A DNA stretch of 64,000 nucleotides, taken from Cristatella mucedo. Taxonomy: Eukaryota > Bryozoa > Phylactolaemata > Cristatellidae. The stretch lies in assembly GCA_009760855.2 (NCBI GenBank), contig WPIO01000013.1, positions 2,554,501-2,618,500 on the forward strand. Direction: 5' to 3'. Made by a program: the position numbers and the translations under genes. The notes under the pieces are model-generated. The model did not search any database and was not told the origin of the DNA. It saw only the letters and a list, made by a program, of their open reading frames with translations. Of this stretch, positions 44,601 to 56,400 are shown piece after piece; the first letter of the stretch is position 1, and every line of letters begins with the position of its first letter.

Positions 44601-47600
44601 CTGCTGCCAGCGCACCAGCAGTATGTGCCAAATGGATGCCCCAGTATCGCGGCAAAATCGTCTCCCCCTGCTTGCTAACGTGCCGCCTGCCGATGCGGTT
44701 TGAGTCAGCGCAACCAGCGCTGCCAGGACGCCGGCTTGCCGTCTCGGAGTGGTCGTCAGTTCAATTGAGTGGCTTCTTATGTTGTTGCTCCAGTCGCACG
44801 CACATCTTCGATGAGTCGCGCATGCGAGTCGGGCTACGACAGGCAGTGCGAGCACTGTGCTTTCGTCGTCTGCAAGCGGTAGAAGCTGTGCACCGCCGCA
44901 TGCCTGTCACCCGCTGCCTGTCTGTCACCTTTAGCTTCCGTTTAGGTTCGGCGAAAGGCTCCGGCACGCGGAGGTGGCAGTAGCACCAAGTCCAGGGGCA
45001 AGGGAAAGGCTCTCGCCAAAAAGCGGAAGCCTCCGACCAAGGGCAAGAGCAGCTTGAAGCGGAGTGGCAGGGGACGCAGCAGTCGCTCTCGCGGCGGCAG
45101 CCGAGGTGCCAGAGGCTCGCGTGGCAGGCCGCCGGCAGGAGGAGGACGACGACGTCGCAAGGGCAAACAGCTCCGGAAGAGGCACAAGGTCAGGGCCGTC
45201 CCCGCATGTTTTGCTATTCCTTAGGTTCTGCAGGCTTGTGTTTATTGACTCATCTGCCGTTAAGGAGGTCGCCTGCCTGCCGGCACCTGTTGGTGTCGTG
45301 CGCCGCCTGCCCACAGCAATCGTGAGAGCCTGGCAGAGCTCCGGAAGAGCTGGTTTTGCAGTGCACTTGCACTCAGCACTCCGGGCTTAGAATCGGTTAA
45401 TAGCTCGAAGTTGCAATCGTGGATTGCAATAGGAAATCTGGCACTGCAGTCGGCAGATTTGGTTTGGGCATGAAGACTACTGTAGGTCGTACCAATCGAT
45501 CCTAGCAAAGGCTAAGTCTAGCTTCTATAGAAACATTGTTGAATCACAGATGCACAATCCAAAAATGCTGATGTCGACAATAAACCATCTCCTCAACCGT
45601 TCCCAGGTTAGCTCCTTACCTGATGATCCTTGTGATGATCTAGCCGATCGCTTCTCTCGATTCTTTGTGCAGAAGATAGACAAAATCAGGGAATCCATCC
45701 CTGCGATGACAACCTTCCCACTAGAATGCTGTTCCTCGGTTCCTGGCTGCGCCTCAATGTCTGCATTTAAACAGGTCACCAGTGACATAGTCCTAAAGCT
45801 CGTATCTCAATCAAAGAAGACAACAAGTCCACTGGACCCTATTCCCACTGTCCTGCTCCTACGTTGCATTGATCTGCTGCTGCCATGCATAACCAACATC
45901 ATTAATATGTCATTAGCCTCAGGTCAGGTCCCAGCACCTTTCAAAAAAGCTGTAGTCAGGCCACTTCTCAAGAAAGCTACACTAGACCAAGAGAACTTAA
46001 GCAACTACCGCCCAGTCTCCCTTCTACCATTCCTATCAAAGACACTGGAACGGGTCGGGGCAGACCAGCTGAACTCGTATATCGAAACCTCACACCTTGC
46101 TAGTAAGTTCCAGTCTGGCTTTAGAGCTAATCACTCCACAGAGTCAGCATTGCTTCGGGTATACAACGACCTACTTAGGAATGCAGACATGGGTAGAGTG
46201 TCTCTTCTTGTTTTGCTCGATCTTTCGGCAGCTTTTGATACCATCGATCACAAAGTACTTCTAGAGCGCCTCTCATCTCGCCTGGGCATCACTGGCACTG
46301 CTCTGCAGTGGTTCAGGTCCTATCTCAGTGGGAGACTCCAGAGTGTTGACGTGAATGGACAAAGATCATCTGAAGTACCTCTAAAATATGGAGTACCTCA
46401 GGGCTCTGTGCTAGGTCCGGTCCTTTTCACCGTTTATACTCTCCCTCTCGCTGATGTGATTGCCAAGCACAATCTAGGCTTTCACTTCTATGCGGATGAC
46501 ACTCAGTTGTACCTTTGCTTTGATCCCTCCCAGCCTTCGAGCACCTCAAATTCTCTCAACTCACTTGCTGCATGCATTGATGACATCCGATCATGGATGG
46601 CAGCAAATTTTCTAAAACTAAACGATGATAAAACTAACTTACTAGTTATGGGCAAACCTAGTGTTATTCAGAAATTGGAAAGGCTGACTTTCAAAATTGG
46701 CTCTGCCAGCATATCTCCAGTTGCATCAGCTCGAAATCTAGGTGTCATATTCCAAAGCGACCTCTCGTTAGACGACCACATCAGCTCCACAGTCAAATCA
46801 GCCTATTTTCAGCTTCATAACATTGCTAAAATTAGGGCTTGTTTAGATAAGGATACCACGTCCAAGTTGGTCCATGCATTCGTGACATCTCGTCTCGACT
46901 TCTGCAACTCACTGCTTACTGGCCTACCAGCATGTGCGATCAGGCGATTGCAGCTGGTGCAAAACTCTGCAGCTAGGCTTGTCTGTCGTGAGCGTCGCAG
47001 TTGCCACATTACTCCACTTCTCGCCGACCTGCACTGGTTACCAGTCAAGCAACGGATTGACTTCAAGGTTTTGTCGCTCACTTTTAGGTCTCTTCATTCT
47101 ATGGCTCCAGCCTATCTTTCAGATATACTACCCCATCAGGCAAAGCATCGTACCACTCGCGCTTTCGGAATCCAACAGTCTAAAAATACCTCGTACAAAC
47201 CTTAAATCCTTTGGAGACCGTGCATTTAGCTCGTATGCTCCGACAGCCTGGAACTCCCTCCCGACCTGCATCAGAACATCCCCTGACCTGACCACATTTA
47301 AAAGAAACTTAAAAACATACCTATTTAGGACAGCATTTAGTGGGTCCTTGTGATTCGTCCTCGATGTGCTTATGCGTGCTGACACTGTTCATGCTGCCAC
47401 TAACCACATTTGCATGCTGACCCAGTGCATGTAACCCCTAACCATGTTATTCATTTTGTTTGTTTTTCAAGCATGATTTTACTTACTATTCTATTGCGTA
47501 TCACTTTGCAGCAAATGTAAAGCGCCTAGAAAGAGATTAAGTTCTCTGAGGGCGCTTTATCAAGTGCAATATTATTATTATTATATTATTAGTGGAGGAA

Positions 47601-48299
47601 TAGCCAGAGGCCTCCAACAGGCTCAGCCATGATCTTGAATTAGGCTGCATTTGCACGATCTCACTTTGTATGACTATTCCTCCAACTAACAAAGTCTTCA
47701 AAGGAATTTAGCTTGGATACTTAGTGAATGTCATGATAATCGGAGGAAGCGGCTCAGGTCTGTCATGCGAAAGCTGGAGCGTGTCAATTTAAGTTGACCC
47801 CGAACAGATGTAACCCTGCCATGGTCACTGCCCTGCCGCCTCAACAGAATTCCTGGCACGCCTTGTGTCTACCAAGCGGTGTATTCGTTTCGCAGCAGAG
47901 TTAACCTGGTTGTTAAAACTGATCTGAGCAAACCTGCATTTTTATTGCCGAATTATGTTATTTCAACTTCTTTGCCAGACTCATTGAGCTGGGTTTCTTG
48001 AAGTGGCCGCAAGTATGACTATTGCATCTGGTTTCCTGAGAGCATCCTACTTTTGAGCTCAATTCGACATTCTTTCGTTCTAGCCCTGCGATATTTGTGG
48101 AGGGTATTTTATGCTGCATGAAAATCCGGCTGCCACTTCAGCTAAGCAACTATTTACTGCTCCGAGTTGTAAATTAAAAAAAGCCGGTACAAATTGCTGA
48201 ACTAGTCACCGGAGTGTTCAACGTAAGGAGATACTTTTTTTGCTCGTCATTTCCCTTCCACTTAGCCTGTCGATTAATCGGGTTACTTCACAATTACAC

Positions 48300-48355
<56 letters not shown>

Positions 48356-51300
48356 ATTCATTTGTATAGTGCCCTAAGAGAACTTAATCTCTATTCAGGC
48401 GCTTCACATGTGCCTCTGGGGCTCGAGCCCTCGGCCAGGCCTTGGTCGGGGCGAGCACAATTGACGTAGAGGTCGCATTTCTGCCAAACCTACGTTTGAG
48501 ACGAGTGGGCGGGTTCGGTCAACCGAAGCACCCCATTGGTAGCCGTGAAGCTGTCCATTCGTGCAGCTCCTTGCACCTTTGCTTCTTTTCTGGGGAAATC
48601 CCGGATGCGTTCTCAGCTAAGCTGACGGCGCTTGCTCGTTGCAGGGTCGACAGACGACGACGGATTCGGCAGCAGCCGGAACTGCGGCCAGCGCGGCGGC
48701 TCGCATGGCGGGCCCTGCGACGGTCAAAGGGCGGCTGGCCGGCCGTCTGGGACTGATGGCTCCACCATCCGGTCAGACGATACCTCTGATCAGGCGCTCC
48801 AGCGTCGTCCTGCGACCGCTGGAGCGCGAGGAGCTGCGGCAGCATTTCTCCGTCTTCGGACACAATAGCGACTTGTCGCCCTTCGAGTGAGTTGCTGCCG
48901 TGGGCGGAGCCAGGCTCGAGCCACGATTGGTCGGACCCAGACCGTGCTCGACATCGACCCTGACCTTGAAAGAAACATCCTCGGAAAGACAAGGGGCCCG
49001 AGCCGCTCAATGCACCTATTCAGATTGGACCAAAGGAGGGAGGCCCCCCCCCCCGCGTGCCCCCTTTCCCTAAACTTGCTGTGGCTGCCTGGGTGTTTGG
49101 GCAACGTCTCGCTTGGCTCAACGTCACGTGAGTTCGCTTCATTCCGACTGCAGTCTGCAGCTGCGGGTGTCCTCGCAGGGGCTGCTGCTGCCGCTGCTCT
49201 GATCCGCAGACCCGATTTGCACTGGAGCGGCACCGGAAGCATCGCGGGCGTTGGTCGTGCCGCAAACGAGAGACCCAGAGAACATCAGTGATGCGAGCAC
49301 AGTGCAGACTGGGCAGGGAACCGCGAGGCATGGCGTGCCGTCATGCAGATACAGCGTGTCATGCTTTTCTGCGCCTCGAGAGCTAGCTGCATTCAGTCAT
49401 GCTTGCACGGTCGCGAGTTCCTTACGCTGGCGTCGGCACTCTATCCCCTGGGCCGTGCCCCCATCACATTGTAGTCGTTCTGGTTCGGCTTTATTTGCCT
49501 GCCGTTGCTGCTAGCCGTTGAGCAGCAGCAGCGTTTGATGGATCGTCGAGCTCTCGTCTGCCCGGTAGTAATCGTTTCTCGCCCTGCCCCATCCTGCTCC
49601 CACGTCGATAGGCGGCGTTTCTTTCTCTCCTATATAGATGGGATAGATGGGCCCCCCCCCCGACACCCCACTCTGTGTGTGTCAATTGGAGGCTCTGCCC
49701 CCTCGCCCTGTCCCAGGGGGCAGAGCGTGGTGACACGATCGCTTTGGCTTCGGAAGCGCCCTACTTGGTACTCCCTAGGATGGAGAAAACCCCAATTTTC
49801 CTGCTCCTGGTTGGCATCCACCACCACCACGTCATCTGTTTCGTTGCTGTACTCGGCGCCGAAAGTCGGGCGCCGGGCAGTCGTAGAATGTGCACGTGAG
49901 TTTCGACTCCAACGCTTGGACATTGTGTGGGAAACTGGGAACTGCTTACAGCGACAGCCTGTGGGTGAACTGCCATTTGCCATCAGCCGAGAGTGGAACG
50001 AACGGCATGACTCGCTCGCCAAGTCGTCATGGCAGCTGGGCCCTGTACACTGAATGCCTGATGGTGCCAAAATGGGCTACGTGACAAATCCCGACTTGAC
50101 TTTAAATTTTGAATTTATTAGAAGCCGAATAAAACCAGACTTGAGCAGGATCGAGGTGGTCTGGTTTTATATTTAAAAACCGATCAAAACTCGAATGATT
50201 CTCTCTCTCGAGCTGTTCGTGTATTGCTTCCTTCGAGTGGCAGCGATTGTGGACACGTGGTGCCAGCACCGGCCACGCCATCCCTTGCTTACGAGCACCT
50301 GTGGTCGCTAGATTTTTTTGCCTTCCTCTTTACAGCTGCGATTTAGATGGCGACAGCAGCAGCAGTGCAGTAGCCAGCTATCAGCATTCCAGGTATGTGA
50401 GTGGGCGCGACCGAGTTCCGATCGAGCCAGCCCTGCCGCCGGCGCGAAGCTCCCGGCGTTTGGCAGCTCCCTGCCCTTTACGTGCGCCGCCACTGAACGC
50501 TTGTTGAGCTTGGCGCACGAAGCCTGGGTAGCGGTGGGCAGCTCGTTTGCTAGCCTTGCGCAGCCCGGTCGCCTCGGCTGCGCACCTCTGGCCTCAATGC
50601 TCAAGTGTTTGCCTTTGAATCCAGGGCAAGTGCCGACACTCTGTTCGCCTGTGGCGGAGGCTCGGCGAGCAGAGCATCACGGAGGCCGGCCAGCGCAGCG
50701 GCCGGCTCTGCTGCCGACTTGCTCGGCAGCATTCTCGAGGGCCAGCGGCTCCTAGGGGAGCGCGTTGGCAACATACACATCGACCGAGACGGTGAGTGAG
50801 TCGCTGCTGTTGCTGCTGCCTCACGCTTGCTCAGTCGGAATGCTCTCTCTCTCTCTCTCCGCTCTGTCTCTTACCTTGCACTCCTCTCCTCCTTTCTCTC
50901 TCTCTCTCTCTCTCTTCCAACTTCTCTTCCTTGCACTAGCTGTGTCTCATCGGCCAGCAGCACTGGGTCCTAGCTAGCTCGATTCGTCAGCAGAGTGAGG
51001 ACGAGTGACTTGATGTTGTCGTGATGACAAAACTAGATGTTTAGGATACTGTGGGGCGATTGCCTGGCCTGCGCCACTGGCTAGACGGTTCTCAGCGTGG
51101 AAGAGGCTGGAGTGCTCTGGGTGCAGTGCAGCTGCCGGGATTGCCTTTGGTTTTGATGCTTCTCATTAAGATTGGCTGCTCTTTGTCTTGCCAGGTTGTC
51201 CTTTGTCGTTCACCTGCTAGTCGTTGGACATTCCTCAAATACCATTACCCAGCTCTTTCAAATCAGCAACAGCTGCTAAAGAACCGACGAGTCTTTCGAA

Positions 51301-53400
51301 GCTGATTAAAATCAGCTTCGAAATGCAATTAGCTAAGGGCCCTGACTTTTGAAAGCTAGCGATTTATTGTTCGGACAAATGAGCCCCCCACTCCCACTCT
51401 TCTCACGTTGTCATTAAATGATCACTGAGCCGTCCTGGAACGATTTGCTCGAATCCGTGCATATCAAAAAGCACCATTTTTCCCTTTCCTGCTGACCCAC
51501 GCTCTTTCGATCGTTCTGTGCACTTTATAATAATAATAATGCACTTGATAAAGTGCCCTCAGAGATCTCAATCTCTTTCTAGGCGCTTTACATTTGCTGC
51601 AAAGCGAAATGCGATGGAATGGTGAGTAATATCATGCTTGATTAACAACGTGAATAACATGCTTAGGGGTGACATGCACAGGGTCAGCATGCAAATGTGG
51701 TTAGTGGCAGCATGCACAGTGTCAGCACGCATAAGCACATGAAGGACGAATCACATGGACCCACTAATTGCTCTCCTAATTAGGTGTGTTTTGAAGTTCT
51801 TTTTAAATGTGGTCAAGTCAGGGGATGTTCTGACGCAGGTCGGGAGGGAGTTCCAGGCTTTGGGAGCATACGAACTAAATGCATTGTCTCCACAAAGGAT
51901 TTGAGGTTTGTACGAGGTATTGGTAGACTGTTGGATTCCGAAAAGTGGGTGGTACGATGCTTGGCCTGGTGGGGGAGTAGATCTGAGAGATAGGCTGGAG
52001 CCAAAGAATGAAGTGACCTAAAAGTGAGCGACAAAACCTGGAAGTCGATCTGTTGCTTGACTGGTTGCCTCAGGTTCGTGCCGAAAGATCAGTGCGCTTG
52101 ATCATGTACAGTAATTTATTATTATATGAACCAGCTGACCAGTACCTGAGCTGGCAGTAGCGCTTCAGGGCGGTGCTATGGTGAGTTTGCGACGGCTTCA
52201 CAGCTGATTCGGCTGATACAGCTTCATTTGTGTAGACCTAAGCAGAGAAAAAAAGCCAACGCCTCACTACTACAGGCTAATGCCTTGCATCGAACATCAG
52301 CTCGCCTGAACTGGGAGCCGACCATGAGCTGCACGGCGCAGCGTAGCAAGGAGCTGCCGCTCGGGATTGTGCTGCGATTGCAGCTGTGTCGCTGGAGCCG
52401 CGCTGGTTCGAGCCGTGCATCTATCAGCCAGCCGTCTTCGCTGGTGCTTGCCGGTGCAAGCAGTCACAGCTGCGAGCTGCCTTCGTTGCAGGAAGCTTGC
52501 GACTTCGCCAGGAGGACTCGCTCCGCCCCTCCTCTGAGGCCCCGGTGGCACCCGATGCCTTGGCGGAAGTGACGGCCCAGGCCACCAGAGACACCCTGCA
52601 GCCGACGGTGAAGACCGAGCAGCCAGCAGCCGACGCCAAGGAGCCGCGCTTTGGCGGCAGCGCCGACAAGATTGGGATGCCGGAGGCGAGGGAGGACGGT
52701 GAGCCGACGACTCCCAGAGGCCGACGAGGCCTGTCAGGCCAACCGTCCGTCGCGGCCGACAGGAGTGGCAACTCTCGAGAGCTGCCGTCTCGAGCCGCTT
52801 TGCCGTCTGTCGCGGTCGCAGCTGTGGATAGCCCTGGCAAAGCTGCTGCTGCTGTGGATGATACCAAGGCGATGGCAGCAGCTTCAGCCCAGAGAGCAAC
52901 TGCCTCATCACGAGGCGTCGCTGGCGCTCGCGATCCCTCGGCTGAGGCAGCGTCGCTGTCGACGGTCGGTGCTGCTGCAGCGATCTGCGGCGAGGTGATC
53001 TCGACGGGTGCTGCCTCGCAGAGCGATGGCGGCTCGTCTGCCGCCGCCGCCTTCGAAACCGTCTGCCCAGGCAAGCCGGCGCGAGAGCCTCGCCCAGTGG
53101 CCGCCACCGTCGTCCGACAGCCCGGCAACTTACCCAGGTCTTCGCAGCTGGGTCGAGAGCGAGCCGGCGAGAATGCGCCGACCAAAATGACGAATGCCAA
53201 AGGGGCGGCGGCTGCATCATCGGGAGCTGTTAAAGGGTCCACAGTGGACCGGATGCACGCCGCCAGGGGGCATAGCGAAGGGGCAGCGGCTGCATCTTGG
53301 CCGCATTTTGGACGGCGCCCAGGTGAGACTGCAGTGCTGTATTGACCGTAATCTGCATTGTCCAACCGTCGTGTGGGCGGCGCTCTGTGTCTTTTGGCAG

Positions 53401-53474
<74 letters not shown>

Positions 53475-56400
53475 CTCTTTCTCTCTGGCAGAGCAGCAGA
53501 GCAGAGCTCCTCATTGCTTGGTGCCTGCCAATTCAGCTTGCAGAGTGGAGGAGCACGGCTTTGCCAACAACTTCGGCCAGTGGCAGGGATCCGACCAAAC
53601 ATACTGGGGCAACACATTCCTGCCGATGGCGGACGTGCGGCTTGCCGGCGCTGCTGCCTGGCCTGCGCCAGCCGTCAATTGCGGGAGAGGTGCTGCAGTG
53701 TGGACCAGGCGAGTGCCACAGCTGCCACCGACCGAGCATGACGACCAGGTGACTTACTTGGGCGCAGGTGCTTCGACCGCCTTTCAGCTTCCGGTGCAGA
53801 CGTTGGAGCGTTGCATCGGGCCTGGTAGCACAGCGGCCGATCCGGAAGGCTGGCCGAGCCGCTCAGCAGCAGCCGCTCCGCCTCTGCAGCAGCAGCTAGC
53901 CGGCGGCCCGCGCGGCGCCAGGGTGCGCAGAGGACCGCGCACACCGTCGCCACCGCCGCCGAGCCCAGCCGACGACAGTCCTCCGGCGCACTGGAGGCCG
54001 CCCTGCATAGATGGCGGTGGCATTGGCGTCTCGCCCGACAGAGGCCTTTGTTTCGAAGGCCTCGTTGCCGACGACGCCCGGCACATCTTGCCTAAGAGGC
54101 CCCGATTCACGAGGTGGTCGCCTAGCGACGGGTCGCCTCGGGACTCGTACGATGGCAGTGGTCTGCTGCCGACACCGCCGATACCACCCAGAAACGAGTG
54201 GGAGGTGCTGCTCGAGAGCTTCGGCCCAACTGCCGTCGAGCTGCCGCCGACCGCTCGCCAGCAGTGGCGGTTAGGCGGTCCACAGCGCTTCATTGGCAGT
54301 GGCGTTGGCCTCCGCTGGCTAGCATCCGGCGAGGCAGTGTCGGCGACCTCGCTTGCAGAACAAGCCGCAGGCGTCGACTCGGCTGTGCGCTGGCGAGCGC
54401 AGCGCCGCCGCGATGCAGGCGAGGCACCTGTCAGCCGGCGAAAGCAGCAGAGGTTGCCCTCTGACGTCTTCTGCGACCGGTCGCCGCACTGCTATCCTCG
54501 GCGAGGCGAATTCGACCAGCCTGCAGAAGAGGAGGAGGATGTCGACGAGAGGGCGGAACAGCAGAGGAGGTCACCGGTCGCCGATCTCTATTGCCCCCGA
54601 CGACTGGATTCCGACCGCTTGCGGCTTGGTAAGTATCTTTGCACAGCAGCATGGGCCTGCAGGCATGCTAACAGGCTACACTGCTAGCAATGCAGTGCCT
54701 GCCGACCTCCGTCGGGAAGGGGGGGAGGAATCGAAGGAAACATTGTAGAAGAAATTAAATGGAGTCGAGGGGTTTGACTTTTTTGTATTCAATCGAGAAC
54801 ACGATGACTCGGACAAAGGACTCGTTGACAAAAAGCAGGATTAGTGTGCTTTAACTGCAGGCTACCGTGACTGCACTCGGTGAAAAGCTTATCCGTTAAG
54901 CTGAGTTCGACTTTATTTTTTATTTTTCTGACATTTGTTAAAGTATCGCTGGCAACATGAGCATTAAGGTTACATATAATAATAATAATAATTCATTTGA
55001 TATAGCAGCATAAGAGAACTCAGTCTCTTTCTAGGCACTTGACATTTGATGCAAAGGAAGCACGATCGAATAGGTTAGTGGTAGCATGCTCGCTAAACAA
55101 GAATAACATGATTAGGGGTGACATGCACCGGGTCAATATGCAAGTGTGGTTAGTGGCAGCATGCACTGTATCAGCTCACATAAGCACATGACGGACGAAT
55201 CACAGGGTCCCACTAGTAATTGAATCTTGTGGCTGTACCTACAAGGACGTTGGTGGTGAAAGTTTTCTTTCGTTCTGAGACTGACTGTGAACGCTTTTTT
55301 GCAAGCACTAATTTGGGGCGGCACGGTTGTAGCTGCACAACTCGGTGGCTGTGCAGGCTCCGACGTGGCTTTGACGTCGGCCCGCACTCGTATCGCTGCA
55401 GCCAGGTCAGCTACTGCGGAGATCGACGGCCGGCTGGGGCCCGCTCACGGAGGCTCGCCTTGTGTCAGCCCACCGTCGTGGCCACAGCCCGAAGCTGCAT
55501 CGCTGCCCCGAGGTAGAAGCGGCCGTGGAGCAGGCGACGTGCGCAGCCAAGGCTCGCCACCAGCTGAGCATCTTCCCCGTGGCAGCAGCAGCCACGGAGA
55601 AGAGAAGGGCGAGCAGCAACTGAGGAGCGCAAGCAACGATGGCTGCGGCGGCCAAAGATGGCGGCACGATCATCGCAGCCGAGAGCGGGAGAAAGAGAGC
55701 AACGCGGCAGCGGGGACAGCGTGCGCCCTCGCAAGGACTCCGGGCGAGCCGGCGGCTATCGTCGGCGGCCGGTGCCGACCGAGCCACGACGATGGCAGTG
55801 TCAACGATGGCAGCAGCTGCAGGCAGCTGCCGATGCTCGTGCCGTCGTCATTCGACCGCGGCACGTCGCCGCTGATCGCGGCCAGCATCGGCGCAGCGGG
55901 CGACTCCCGCATCGGGCTCAAGCATCGGCGGGTGGCTGCCGCAGACAGCACGACCGCAGCCGCCGCCATTGCCGCTGCGGCAGCAGCTCCGGCGGTCGAG
56001 GCTGCGACAGCGGCCGAAGCCTCGATCGGCAGCATTGCAACGGCAGCAGCAGCGGGCCACGGCAGCCGCCCACAGGGACTGGCGACTGTGGCCGTGGCCG
56101 AGCAAGCAGCAGCGGGCAGCAATAAAAAGGTTAGCGCCTCTACCGTCTCTCCGCCCCTTTGCATCGCTCACTTGGTTCTGCTCTCACTTTCAAAAACCTT
56201 GGTCGCAAAAGGGTTGTGGAATCTGGTTAATTGATGTCGGTCCCTTCCTAACGTCAGGCTGCTACGTGGCAGGCTTCATGGCGGGGGGGGGGGGGGGGCA
56301 CCGCATGCCTTTTCCAGGACACGTTTTGCAGGGCGCTTTGTTGTTGTTGTTTTTTTACCGCTATCACGTACGTTTACTTAGGTGGAGAGACAGCAGCTCA

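Larger units (their letters stand above)
45189..48644 (+). other. PHRF1 intron 6 with sense LINE-A
   Basis: A 3.5-kb intron mostly filled by a young LINE-A in the sense orientation (45466-47591), plus an (AC)n repeat and an antisense SINE-1. In 47600-48300 I see nothing else. Confidence 0.85.

Noticed and set aside
49505-50053. Open frame of 182 codons in PHRF1 intron 7
   Set aside because: Adding it would break the phase match between exons 7 and 8 (both phase 2), and it has no conserved block.
52297-53617. Long minus-strand open frames opposite PHRF1 exon 10
   Set aside because: Shadow frames produced by the GC-rich coding exon; the plus-strand frame has consensus splice borders and conserved blocks.
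55670-56171. Minus-strand open frames opposite PHRF1 exon 12
   Set aside because: By-products of GCN-rich alanine codons on the plus strand.
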